Below, one piece after another: positions 44,254 to 53,700 of a DNA stretch of 64,000 bases. Both the position numbers and the translations under genes were made by a program. Source of the stretch: Melioribacteraceae bacterium (GTDB lineage Bacteria; Bacteroidota; Ignavibacteria; Ignavibacteriales; Melioribacteraceae); contig JAEINS010000001.1 of the NCBI GenBank assembly GCA_016342755.1, positions 310,001-374,000 on the forward strand, given 5' to 3'. Position 1 is the first letter of the stretch, and the number at the start of each line of letters is the position of its first letter. The notes under the pieces are model-generated. The model was given only the letters and a program-made list of their open reading frames with translations. It was not told the DNA's origin and ran no database searches.

Positions 44254-46629
44254 ATGAAAAGAATTGCGCTATTATTATTTTTAACTATTAACCTAAATAG
44301 TATTTTTTCTCAAAATGTTTTTGTTACCAATCCGGATCAATTGGATGATCCGGATTTTGCTGAATGGGTATCTCCGCCAAATATTTCAGGGCATGAGTAC
44401 GGAGTTTATTATTTTCGAAAAATATTCAACATTGCTGAAAACCCCGAACAGTTTATTATAAATGTCTCTGCCGATAACCGTTACAGATTATTTGTAAATG
44501 AAAAGATGGTTTGTTTTGGTCCTGCTGTCGGCGATCTGAATAACTGGAATTATGAAAGGATTGATATTGCTGATTATCTAGTTGAAGGTGAAAATATTAT
44601 AGCGGCGCAAGTCTGGAATTTTGGAGCAGGAAAAGGCGCGCGCCAGATCTCAAATCGTACAGCATTTATTTTGCAAGGTGATAGGAATATTAATTTTGAT
44701 GTAAATACAAATAGTTCATGGAAAGTGATTAAAGATGAGGCTTATTCACCAATTTTTAATAGCAGCTCAAACGTTGGCGGAGGCTATATAGCTGGTTCTA
44801 CCGAAATGATAGACGGCAGAAAATTAAACCGGGATTGGAATAAATTAGAATTGGATGACTCTAATTGGTTAAATGCAATCTCTATCGGGAAAGGAAATCA
44901 TAAAGGTCTTAATACCTGGCTTGGAACACCATGGCTATTAAAGGAAAGAACAATTCCATTTATGCAGCAAGAAAAACAAACAATTCCATCAGTTTGTTTT
45001 GTACATGGAATTGAATACGATCTCAATAGTTATAAAGAAAAACTTGAATTAGAAATCCCGGCTAATTCTAAAGTTGAAATATTACTAGATAATAAAGTGT
45101 TAACAATGGGTTATCCGGTATTATCTCTTTCGGGAGGTAAAGGCAGTAGTATATCAATTCAATATCAGGAATGTCTATTTAATAGCGATGGTAAAAAGGG
45201 TAATCGTGATGAATGGCAAAACAAGGAAATGAAAGGGTATAAAGATGTTTTTATAGCTGATGGCGAAAATAATAGAAACTTTGAACCATTGTGGATAAGA
45301 GTTTTCCGATATGCAAAACTAACAATTGAAACAAGTGGTGAAGCATTAAAATTAAATGATTTTTACAACATGTTTACTGCGTTTCCATTGGAGCAGAAAG
45401 CTGGTTTTAGTTCAAACGATAATTCTCTAAATAGAATTTGGGATGTATCCTGGAGAACCGCAAGATTATGCGCCCTGGAAAACTATATGGATTGCCCGTA
45501 TTACGAGCAGCTTCAATACATTGGCGATACCAGAATACAAGCTCTAATTTCAATGTATGTTGCCGGTGAAGACAGACTAGCAAAAAATGCTCTTGAACAA
45601 TTATATAATTCAATGCAGCCTATGGGATTAACTAAAAGCGCCCATCCAACCGGCGGTGTCCAGATTATTCCGCCATTTTCTTTAATCTACATTTCAATGC
45701 TTCACGATTATTTTATGTTAAGAAATGATGACAAATTTATTAAACAGTTTTTGCCGGGAGTCAGATTTATTCTGGATTGGTTCATTCCTAAAATTGATGA
45801 GACCGGAATGTTAGGATCATTACCTTACTGGAACCATATTGATGGCGGAACCGCTGAATTTAAAGCCGGATCGCCTCCGGGTATTGTTGAAGGACATTCT
45901 GCGCATATGACAATACTGCTTGCTTATACTCTTGACAGAGCAGCCGAAATGCTTAGTTATTTTGGCCATAATTGTGACGCGGAAAATTATAATAAAATAT
46001 CAGTGCAATTAAAAAACAGTACTATGAATACTTGTTATGATAATGATAAAGGTTTAATTGCGGAAACACCGGACAAAAAAATGTTTTCTCAGCATACAAA
46101 CAGTTTTGCAATTCTCGCGGATATGTTTAGCAGAGAAGAAGCTAAAGAAGCAGCTCAGAAAATTATATCTGATAAGTCGCTTGCACAAACCACTTTGTAT
46201 TTTGATTTTTATACTTTTCAAGCTCTCAGCAAAGCTGGTCTGGGCGGTAAAATAATAGATTTGCTTGATAAGTGGAAATATTTTCTTTCATATGGATTAA
46301 CAACTTTCCCGGAACATCATTTAGAAAGCCGGTCCGATTGCCATGCATGGGCAGCTCATCCGCTGTACGATTTTTTAAATATTACATGTGGAATAAAATC
46401 AGGTTCGCCGGGATTTAAAAGTGTTCTTATAAAACCACAGCCCGGATTGTTAAATACATTTAACGGAGAAGCGGTTCATCCAAACGGGAAAGTTACCTGC
46501 ACGTACCAGAAAGATAAAAATAATATAGAATTGTTTATTATAGAATTTCCGCACAATACAGAAGGGGAATTTGAGTACAAGGATAAAAAGTTTAAACTGG
46601 TTGAAGGCTTAAATGAATTTAGATTTTAA
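44254..46629 (+). CDS. GH78-like alpha-L-rhamnosidase 3
   Basis: 791 residues with a signal peptide (about 1-19, IFSQ). Rhamnosidase N-terminal beta-sandwich (YYFRKIFNIAENP, SADNRYRLFVNEKMVCFGPAVGD, WNYERIDI), then the (alpha/alpha)6 domain. The acid motif is M-D413-CPYYE418-QLQYIGD425, a variant of GH78 DCPQRDERLGWTGD shared by a recognisable subgroup. It lacks the fibronectin-like first domain of the canonical enzyme. It probably cleaves a different rhamnosyl linkage. It follows GH78-2 by 102 bases and precedes a sulfatase, so rhamnose removal and desulfation may be sequential. Confidence 0.85.
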   Translation: MKRIALLLFLTINLNSIFSQNVFVTNPDQLDDPDFAEWVSPPNISGHEYGVYYFRKIFNIAENPEQFIINVSADNRYRLFVNEKMVCFGPAVGDLNNWNYERIDIADYLVEGENIIAAQVWNFGAGKGARQISNRTAFILQGDRNINFDVNTNSSWKVIKDEAYSPIFNSSSNVGGGYIAGSTEMIDGRKLNRDWNKLELDDSNWLNAISIGKGNHKGLNTWLGTPWLLKERTIPFMQQEKQTIPSVCFVHGIEYDLNSYKEKLELEIPANSKVEILLDNKVLTMGYPVLSLSGGKGSSISIQYQECLFNSDGKKGNRDEWQNKEMKGYKDVFIADGENNRNFEPLWIRVFRYAKLTIETSGEALKLNDFYNMFTAFPLEQKAGFSSNDNSLNRIWDVSWRTARLCALENYMDCPYYEQLQYIGDTRIQALISMYVAGEDRLAKNALEQLYNSMQPMGLTKSAHPTGGVQIIPPFSLIYISMLHDYFMLRNDDKFIKQFLPGVRFILDWFIPKIDETGMLGSLPYWNHIDGGTAEFKAGSPPGIVEGHSAHMTILLAYTLDRAAEMLSYFGHNCDAENYNKISVQLKNSTMNTCYDNDKGLIAETPDKKMFSQHTNSFAILADMFSREEAKEAAQKIISDKSLAQTTLYFDFYTFQALSKAGLGGKIIDLLDKWKYFLSYGLTTFPEHHLESRSDCHAWAAHPLYDFLNITCGIKSGSPGFKSVLIKPQPGLLNTFNGEAVHPNGKVTCTYQKDKNNIELFIIEFPHNTEGEFEYKDKKFKLVEGLNEFRF

Positions 46630-46698
46630 CCGTAAATAATATTTAGTATAAATTTTAGCTAAACTTAAAAATCGATGTTTTTTTATTATGAGGTTCAG

Positions 46699-48318
46699 AT
46701 GCGTAAATTATTAACATGGTCACTTTTATTTTTAACAATTATTTCTTTTAGCAATTGTTCAAAACCTGAACAAAAAACAAAACCGAATATTCTGTTTATA
46801 ATGTCAGACGATCACGCATATCAAGCTATAAGTGCTTATAGTGACCATCTGATTCAGACACCCAATATTGACAGACTTGCAAACGAAGGTATACTTTTTA
46901 GCAATGCCTGTGTATCCAATTCAATTTGTGCTCCTTCAAGAGCAACTATATTAACTGGTAAACATACACACCTAAATGGAAAAATCGATAACAAAATGGC
47001 GTTTGATACAACTCAAATAACATTCCCGCAAATATTTCAAAAGGCTGGTTATGAAACGGCAATGTACGGGAAACTGCATTTTGGCAATAATCCAAAGGGT
47101 GTTGATGATTTTATGATATTACCTGGTCAGGGTAGTTATATCAATCCGGATTTTATTACTCCTAATGGCGATACAACGATTACCGGTTATGCTACAGATA
47201 TTATTGCGGATTTAACAATTGAATGGATTGATAAAAAAAGGGATAAGACTAAACCATTTATGATGATGTATTTAAACAAAGCACCTCACCGCCCATGGTG
47301 GCCGCGTGCTGATAAATTCGCGGAATTTTCGAAGAAAAAATTCCCGGAACCAGAGACTCTTTTTGATAATTATGAAGGAAGGGGAACTGCCGCTAAAACT
47401 GCTGAGATGAATGTACTTAATCATATGAGATATAGTCATGACAGTAAAATTAGACCGGAAACATTGGCTGAAATGGGAAAAATAACACCTGAGATTGAAA
47501 CTTATGACTGGGGATTTACAGGTCCTTATACAGATCGTGTAAATGAAGAACAAGATGCTCTTTATAAACCGACAATAGATTCAATAAATAATTGGTTTAA
47601 GAATAACTGGAATGGTTTAACTCTTAAAGAGAAGATGCAATGGAAATATCAAAGATACATGCAGGATTATCTTGGCTGCATTTCTTCTGTTGATGATAAT
47701 GTTGGCAGAATGCTTAATTATTTAGATGAATCAGGGCTGAGTGAAAATACCGTAGTTATATATACTTCCGATCAGGGTTTTTATCTTGGTGAGCATGGAT
47801 GGTTCGATAAACGTTTCATATATAACGAATCGTTTAAAACTCCTCTTTTAATAAGATGGCCAAATGTAATTAAACCTGGTATTACTAACGATGAGATGGT
47901 GCAAAATCTTGATTTCGCTCAAACATTTTTAGAAATTGCCGGTATTGAAGCGCCTAACGACATGCAGGGCGAAAGTCTTGTCCCAATATTAAAAGGAGAT
48001 ATGAATAACTGGACACGTGATGCTGTATATTATCATTATTACGAATATCCGGCAGTTCATATGGTTAAACGCCATTATGGTATTGTGACAAAGGAATTTA
48101 AATTAGCGCATTATTATTATGATATTGACGAATGGGAATTGATAGACAGATTAAATGATCCGAATGAAATGACTAATGTTTTTAATGATCCCAAATATGC
48201 CGATGTTGTAAAAGAAATGAAAGCAAAGTTAGAAGAACTGAGAGTTAAGTATAAAGATTCGGATGAACTAAACCAGAAATACATTGATCTTACTGGTAAC
48301 AGCACAGATCTGTTATAA
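46699..48318 (+). CDS. Family S1 sulfatase (S1_11-like), lipoprotein
   Basis: 539 residues from ATG 46699, which follows GAGG and gives a proper lipobox (SFSNC). The in-frame ATG at 46675 would add MFFYYEVQ. Catalytic markers: IMSDDHAYQAISAY, C77 in SICAPSRATILTGKHTHLNG (formylglycine precursor), MYGKLHFGN, NKAPHRPW and YTSDQGFYLGEHGWFDKR. The HTHLNGK and GEHGWFDKR blocks resemble N-acetylglucosamine-6-O-sulfatases (S1_11 type). The true substrate could be another 6-O-sulfated sugar. Requires a sulfatase-maturing enzyme encoded outside the window. Confidence 0.9.
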   Translation: MRKLLTWSLLFLTIISFSNCSKPEQKTKPNILFIMSDDHAYQAISAYSDHLIQTPNIDRLANEGILFSNACVSNSICAPSRATILTGKHTHLNGKIDNKMAFDTTQITFPQIFQKAGYETAMYGKLHFGNNPKGVDDFMILPGQGSYINPDFITPNGDTTITGYATDIIADLTIEWIDKKRDKTKPFMMMYLNKAPHRPWWPRADKFAEFSKKKFPEPETLFDNYEGRGTAAKTAEMNVLNHMRYSHDSKIRPETLAEMGKITPEIETYDWGFTGPYTDRVNEEQDALYKPTIDSINNWFKNNWNGLTLKEKMQWKYQRYMQDYLGCISSVDDNVGRMLNYLDESGLSENTVVIYTSDQGFYLGEHGWFDKRFIYNESFKTPLLIRWPNVIKPGITNDEMVQNLDFAQTFLEIAGIEAPNDMQGESLVPILKGDMNNWTRDAVYYHYYEYPAVHMVKRHYGIVTKEFKLAHYYYDIDEWELIDRLNDPNEMTNVFNDPKYADVVKEMKAKLEELRVKYKDSDELNQKYIDLTGNSTDLL

Positions 48319-48422
48319 AGATTAAATTAAATGTGCTCTGCTAATTTTGTCTTGTTCAAAACATTTTTTGTTAATTACTTTATAGACTAAAATAAATTTT
48401 TTCTAAAATTGATGGAAGTAAC

Positions 48423-49496
48423 ATGATAATTAAATTTACACTTAGTTTAGTTGCTGTTTTAATTAGTACGATAATAATTACCAGTTGTAATGGATCAAAG
48501 ACTGATTATAAAACCAAATCTATTAACCCGGATATTTCTAAAGAAGCTTCTTATCTGTTAGATTTCTTATACGAGATTGGCGGAAAAAAAACTTTAACCG
48601 GGCATCATCATTATAGGAATAATCCTATTGAGTTTCAAAAACCAATTAAAGAAATGACCGGCAAATATCCCGTAGTATGGGGAGCTGATTTTAGTTTCGG
48701 ATTTGAGAATCAGTATGAAGTTGATAGCAAAAGGCAGACAATTATAGATACTGCTAAAAGCCTCTATAATAAAGGACACATTATTACATTGATGTGGCAT
48801 CAGTGTTTTCCAAGTAAAGGTGATACATGTTCCGGCAAAACCATTTGGCTTTGGGATAAAACTATTGCTGATAAAGAGTGGAGTGATCTTACTACTGAAG
48901 GCTCGGAACTAAATGCTTTATGGAAACAAAGAATGGATAATGTTGCCGGATATTTGAAACAGCTTAATGATGCAGGTATACCGGTATTGTGGAGACCATT
49001 TCACGAGATGAATGGAATTTGGTTTTGGTGGTGTAATCATCCCGGCGAAGATGGAACAATTAAGCTTTGGAAATATATGTACCATTATTTTACTGATGTT
49101 CATAAACTTAATAATTTAATTTGGGTTTGGAACGCAAATGCTCCGCGCGATATAAAAGGTGACGAAGCTTATCCTTATAAAGATTATTTTCCCGGATTAG
49201 ATTTCGTTGATGTACTAGCGGCGGATGTTTATCACAACGATTATCGTAAAAGTCATCATGATCAGTTACTTGAATTAGGAAAAGGAAAACCAATTGCCCT
49301 TGGTGAAGTTGGAAAAATGCCGACACCAAAAATACTGAATGAACAGCCTATGTGGAGCTGGTTTATGGGATGGGCAAACTGGCTATATAAAGAAAATGAT
49401 CCCGATTCAGTAAAAGCTTTATATAATGATACTAGAACTATTTCAATGGATAAATTAATGAGAAATAAAGAATCTAAATTTTCAATTAAAGAGTAG
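48423..49496 (+). CDS. GH26 family beta-mannanase-like lipoprotein
   Basis: 357 residues with a lipobox (IITSC). GH26 TIM barrel: KTLTGHHH near the N-terminus, VVWGADFSF, HIITLMWHQCFP, the acid/base E195 in RPFHEMNGIWFWW and the nucleophile E295 in IALGEVGK. GH26 enzymes hydrolyse beta-1,4-mannan, with minor activities on beta-1,3-xylan or mixed-linkage glucan. Length fits a single-domain enzyme with no binding module. It is separated by 5 bases from the homocysteine methyltransferase gene. Probably anchored in the periplasm or outer membrane. Confidence 0.9.
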   Translation: MIIKFTLSLVAVLISTIIITSCNGSKTDYKTKSINPDISKEASYLLDFLYEIGGKKTLTGHHHYRNNPIEFQKPIKEMTGKYPVVWGADFSFGFENQYEVDSKRQTIIDTAKSLYNKGHIITLMWHQCFPSKGDTCSGKTIWLWDKTIADKEWSDLTTEGSELNALWKQRMDNVAGYLKQLNDAGIPVLWRPFHEMNGIWFWWCNHPGEDGTIKLWKYMYHYFTDVHKLNNLIWVWNANAPRDIKGDEAYPYKDYFPGLDFVDVLAADVYHNDYRKSHHDQLLELGKGKPIALGEVGKMPTPKILNEQPMWSWFMGWANWLYKENDPDSVKALYNDTRTISMDKLMRNKESKFSIKE

Positions 49497-49501
49497 ATAA
49501 A

Positions 49502-50383
49502 GTGGGAAGAATACTAGAAGTTTTGAAAAATAAAAAAGTATTGATTTCTGACGGAGCCTGGGGAACTTTTCTTCAGGCCGAAGGACTGCAGGTTGGTGAA
49601 TGTCCGGAAAGCTGGAATGAAACTAATAGAGCTACTGTTTTAAAAATTGCCAAAAGTTATATTGATGCTGGTTCAGATATGATTGAAACAAATAGTTTTG
49701 GCGGAAGCAGATTAAAGCTTAAGTCATTTGGATTAGAAGAAAAAACCTTTGAATTAAATAAACTGGCGGCAGAAATATCAAGAGAAGCAGCCGGTAATAA
49801 AATTGTGTTAGGTTCAATAGGCCCGACTGGTAAATTGTTAATGATGGGTGAAACTTCTGAAGAAGAACTTTATGAAGTATACAAGGAACAATCTTCGGCT
49901 TTAGAAGCCGGTGGTGCAGATGCTATAGTTTTAGAAACATTTACAGATCTGGAAGAATTAAAAATAGCTTTAAAAGCTGTTAAAGAAAATACAAATTGTG
50001 AAGCAGTCTGCACAATGACTTTTGATGAACTTTTAACCGGTGGTTTTAGAACAATGATGGGTATTTCTCCGGCTGATATGTTATCTGGTTTAGCTGAGTT
50101 AAATCCAGATGTTGTTGGTGCCAATTGTGGAAACGGGTTTGAAAATATGATTCACATTGTGAAAGAATTTAAAATTGCCGGATGCGAGTTGCCAATTTTA
50201 ATTCATGCTAACGCCGGGATGCCGGAATTGGATGAGAATAGCCGGACTTTCTTTCCAGAAACACCGGATGATATGGGTAATAAATTAAATGAGCTAATAG
50301 ATGCTGGAGCTTGTATAGTTGGCGGATGCTGTGGTACAACACCCGGGCATATTAAAAAGCTTGTTGAAGTTGTAAATTCTTAA
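49502..50383 (+). CDS. Homocysteine S-methyltransferase-family protein
   Basis: 293 residues, GTG start 5 bases after the GH26 stop. TIM-barrel methyltransferase: DGAWGTFLQ near residue 17, ETNSFGGSR, GSIGPTGKL, VGANCGNG with C209, and GGCCGTTPGHI with C276 and C277, the three zinc-binding cysteines. It corresponds to the N-terminal homocysteine-binding domain of MetH or to a betaine/S-methylmethionine-type enzyme; the cobalamin domains are absent. It is cytoplasmic and metabolic, unlike its neighbours, and there is no SAM or B12 riboswitch upstream because it is coupled to GH26. Confidence 0.85.
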   Translation: MGRILEVLKNKKVLISDGAWGTFLQAEGLQVGECPESWNETNRATVLKIAKSYIDAGSDMIETNSFGGSRLKLKSFGLEEKTFELNKLAAEISREAAGNKIVLGSIGPTGKLLMMGETSEEELYEVYKEQSSALEAGGADAIVLETFTDLEELKIALKAVKENTNCEAVCTMTFDELLTGGFRTMMGISPADMLSGLAELNPDVVGANCGNGFENMIHIVKEFKIAGCELPILIHANAGMPELDENSRTFFPETPDDMGNKLNELIDAGACIVGGCCGTTPGHIKKLVEVVNS

Positions 50384-50451
50384 TTTTGAAAAATTATTTA
50401 TTCTGAATTTATTTTAGAGCGTAGTTCTAATTATTTCATAAAGGAGTATTT

Positions 50452-53415
50452 ATGAAAAAAAGTTTACAGTTGTTTTTGTTAACATTTATAATCATCCTGA
50501 CCGCTTCAGCAAGTGTGTTTGCGCAAACGGGAAAAATTAGAGGTAAAATTACTGATTCTACAAATGGTGATGTATTACCCGGTTCTAACCTGATATTTAA
50601 AGAACTGTCAATTGGCGGTGCCGCGGATTTTGACGGTAATTACATAATAACTGCTATTCCGGTAGGAACCCATAAACTTACAGTAAGTTATCTTGGCTGT
50701 AATTCTAAAGATATTGATGTAACTATTGTCGCAAATAGAACTTTAGAATTGGATATTGAACTTTCTCCACAGGTAATTGAAGGTGAAGAAGTTTTAATTA
50801 CAGCCCAGGCTTCTGCGCAACAGCAGGCAATGAATCAGCAATTATCATCTAAAACAATAAAAAGTATTGTTTCAAGAAAACAGATTCAGGAATTGCCCGA
50901 AGCTAATGCTGCTGAGGCTGTTGGACGTTTGCCGGGTGTTTCCTTAGAACGTAACGGAGGTGAGGGAACAAAAGTTATTATTAGGGGAATGGCTCCAAAA
51001 TATACTCAGGTGCAGATAGATGGTGTTGCGATGGCTGCAACCGGAAGCGGAGACAGAAGTAGTGATCTAAGTATGATCTCTCCTTACATGCTCGAAGGAA
51101 TTGAACTTACAAAATCTGTAATGGCTAATCAGGAAGCAACGGCTACCGGAGGTATTGTTAATTTCCGAATTAAAAAAGCTCCTGATAATATGACATTTAA
51201 TGTTATTACCCAGGGCGGTTATAATGGCTTAAGAGAATCTTATAAAGATTATAAAATTTCTCTTGGCGGAAGTAACCGGTTCTTCGATAAAACGCTTGGT
51301 GTTTATGCCCAGGTAGATTATGAAGAAGCAAATAGAAGTTCTCATCAGTTAGGCGGTGTTTATTTTTCACAAGAAAACCTGGCAGCACCTATAAAAACAA
51401 ATAGTATGCAATTAATCGATATTTTTAGAGATGTTCAGAGATTTGGCGCGACTGCTGTTATTGATTATTCATTACCATCAACAGAAATAAAATCTTCCAA
51501 TTTTTACAGTCGCATAAACCGGGAAGAAACAAAATATACCAATAATTATGATTTTTCTCAGCAGGGTCTCGGAATAAATTATTCAGATACACCGGAAAGC
51601 TGGCTTACAATATTAACCAACTCTTTACAAATTGATCATCGCTGGAAGAATTGGGAAATTAACTCAGCATTCAGTCATTCTTATTCCGAAAATATTTTAC
51701 CGGCAAATATTAGTTCAAATATTAACTGGCCAACTATATCCGGTAAACCTTTTTCAACTGATAGAAATTCTAATTATAATGTTAATCTTGACCCTGAAAC
51801 TATTCCTGACCTTGTGGTTAATTCAATTGATGATGCGGCTTATTCTATGACGTTTGAAAGCATAACCCATAATGAGAGTGAAACCAGTGAGCGTGATCTT
51901 ACAGCTGAACTTAACCTGGGTTATAATTTTAATATAACTGACAAGATAAATGTGAAATTGAGTTTTGGCGGTAAAATAAAACATAAAGCAAAAGAGTTTG
52001 ATCAGGAAACGTATTTAATAGGCGGTGAATACTACCTGGATCTGATTTATGAAAATTTTGAGGATCAGCTTAGCGATAGAACCAAATCTTCTTTTGCCGC
52101 AAATGATCAGTCTTTATATATTAACGATTTTTGGGATAAGGATTATGATGGCGGCGGTTTTCTTGATGGAAGATATAATATTAGTAAAGTAGTAGATAAA
52201 GAAAAGTTTCGCCGGATTCATGATCTTGCTTTGGATTCTTATGATCCTGAAGGTAAAATAGCAAGTCTTTGGGATCTTGTTCAAAATAATTTTATAAATT
52301 CCAATTATTACGATTACGATGGTACGGAAGATTATTATGCCTTTTATATTATGCCGGAAATTAAAATAGGAACAGATTTGTTGATTGTACCTGGTGTTCG
52401 TTATGAAAATAACCGGACAGAGTATACCGGATACCGTGGCAACAGATTAGGTGTATTAAGAGATTGGGCATCAACACCGGTAGACACGGTTACAAAGAAG
52501 CGAAATAATGAGTTCTTTCTTCCAATGATTCAGGCATTTTATAAACCAACTGAATGGCTGACTTTAAAAGCCGGATATACACATACTTTACAAAGACCTA
52601 ATTATAATAACATAATGCCTGGTTATATGATCGGGAGCAGGGGAGCAATTGATAATCTAAGCAATTTCAGACTTAAACCTGAGAAATCGAGAAACTGGGA
52701 TCTTCAATTATCATTGCATTCCGATAAAATTGGTTTGATTTCTGTCGGCGTATTTCACAAAAAAATTACAGATATGATTTTCTGGACTGGCCAAACGGTG
52801 ATATTAGATACAGCATTTTTTGAATTGCCGACTTTAATGCATCGTCAAAGAGCTGCGTATGCAACAAATAATCCAAACGATGCTATTAACTATGGTTTTG
52901 AACTTGAGTGGCAGTCGAACTTCTGGTATTTACCGGGACTTTTAAGCGGTCTTGTTGTAAACGTTAACTATACACGTAATAAATCTGAGGCAAAATATCT
53001 TAGAACAGAAATTGAAACACACGCTGAGTTTGATGAAAATTATAGATTAATTACATATCTAATTCCTCATGATACCACCTATACCAGCCGTATGATTTCG
53101 CAGCCTGATCATTTATTAAATGTAACATTGGGTTATGATATAAAAGGATTTTCATTCCGCTGGGCAATGAGATATTCTTCTGGTATATTTAAGTCTAACG
53201 ACTGGTATGAAGCTCTGCGCGGTTATTCTACAGTATTTGTACGTTATGATTTATCGCTAAGACAGCAGTTGCCGGTTGATGGTTTGGAAATGTTCCTGAA
53301 TGTAAACAACCTGACTAATGAGATTGAGAAAGATGTTATAAACCATAGAGATTATACCAGATATAAAGAAGACTATGGAAGAAGTGCAAATCTTGGTATT
53401 AGATATCAATTTTAA
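50452..53415 (+). CDS. TonB-dependent outer-membrane receptor 2
   Basis: 987 residues, the same length as receptor 1 and closely related throughout. Signal peptide (1-24, VFAQ), carboxypeptidase-like domain (about 27-115), plug with VGRLPGVSLERNGGEGTKV, then the barrel ending NLGIRYQF. The AAAGGAGTATTT ribosome-binding site is nearly the same as that of receptor 1. Differences cluster in loops, for example near residues 415-440 and 560-620, suggesting altered ligand specificity; the segment about residues 755-830 is identical at DNA level to receptor 1. No SusD gene or beta-helix partner follows; a hairpin and then an SGNH hydrolase do. Confidence 0.93.
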   Translation: MKKSLQLFLLTFIIILTASASVFAQTGKIRGKITDSTNGDVLPGSNLIFKELSIGGAADFDGNYIITAIPVGTHKLTVSYLGCNSKDIDVTIVANRTLELDIELSPQVIEGEEVLITAQASAQQQAMNQQLSSKTIKSIVSRKQIQELPEANAAEAVGRLPGVSLERNGGEGTKVIIRGMAPKYTQVQIDGVAMAATGSGDRSSDLSMISPYMLEGIELTKSVMANQEATATGGIVNFRIKKAPDNMTFNVITQGGYNGLRESYKDYKISLGGSNRFFDKTLGVYAQVDYEEANRSSHQLGGVYFSQENLAAPIKTNSMQLIDIFRDVQRFGATAVIDYSLPSTEIKSSNFYSRINREETKYTNNYDFSQQGLGINYSDTPESWLTILTNSLQIDHRWKNWEINSAFSHSYSENILPANISSNINWPTISGKPFSTDRNSNYNVNLDPETIPDLVVNSIDDAAYSMTFESITHNESETSERDLTAELNLGYNFNITDKINVKLSFGGKIKHKAKEFDQETYLIGGEYYLDLIYENFEDQLSDRTKSSFAANDQSLYINDFWDKDYDGGGFLDGRYNISKVVDKEKFRRIHDLALDSYDPEGKIASLWDLVQNNFINSNYYDYDGTEDYYAFYIMPEIKIGTDLLIVPGVRYENNRTEYTGYRGNRLGVLRDWASTPVDTVTKKRNNEFFLPMIQAFYKPTEWLTLKAGYTHTLQRPNYNNIMPGYMIGSRGAIDNLSNFRLKPEKSRNWDLQLSLHSDKIGLISVGVFHKKITDMIFWTGQTVILDTAFFELPTLMHRQRAAYATNNPNDAINYGFELEWQSNFWYLPGLLSGLVVNVNYTRNKSEAKYLRTEIETHAEFDENYRLITYLIPHDTTYTSRMISQPDHLLNVTLGYDIKGFSFRWAMRYSSGIFKSNDWYEALRGYSTVFVRYDLSLRQQLPVDGLEMFLNVNNLTNEIEKDVINHRDYTRYKEDYGRSANLGIRYQF
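52717..52938 (+). repeat. 222-bp tract identical to receptor 1 (copy 2)
   Basis: Exact match to 24609-24830, offset 28,108 bases, which is also the offset between the two start codons and between the two stop codons. A 47-base identical stretch just before it (52663-52709) is separated from it by a short patch with several differences. Confidence 0.85.
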
Positions 53416-53492
53416 GATTGCATTATTTGTATAATCCAACTGAAAATTTGTCTGGCTTTAGACAATTTATATCTTTAACAAAATAATACTTC

Positions 53493-53525
53493 ATTTCAGT
53501 GTTCGCAAACTGTGAACACTGAAAT
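53493..53525 (+). terminator. 12-bp perfect hairpin after receptor 2
   Basis: ATTTCAGTGTTC (53493-53504) and GAACACTGAAAT (53514-53525) are exact reverse complements with a 9-base loop, 78 bases after the receptor stop. Only TT and A-rich sequence follow, so it may be a terminator or an mRNA 3'-end stabiliser. The rest of the 285-base gap (53416-53700) shows no gene. Confidence 0.5.
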
Positions 53526-53700
53526 TTAAAATACCCCATAATAAATCGATCCACTATAAACAAAAAACTAGAAATGATCTGAAAAGGAAAATTACTAGCC
53601 GGTTCTAATCAAAAAAAATTCTCTTTCATTTTTATAAAACCGGATTTTTAAAATTAAGCAAATAATAAAAGTTAAAATAAAGAATGTAATAGGAGAAAGT

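Noticed and set aside
50384-50451. SAM or cobalamin riboswitch linked to the methyltransferase
   Set aside because: The gene starts 5 bases after GH26, leaving no leader, and the downstream 68 bases are too short.
22923-53415. Repeated blocks in the two receptors as parts of a mobile element
   Set aside because: They are in-frame coding sequence of paralogous genes, without terminal repeats or a transposase.
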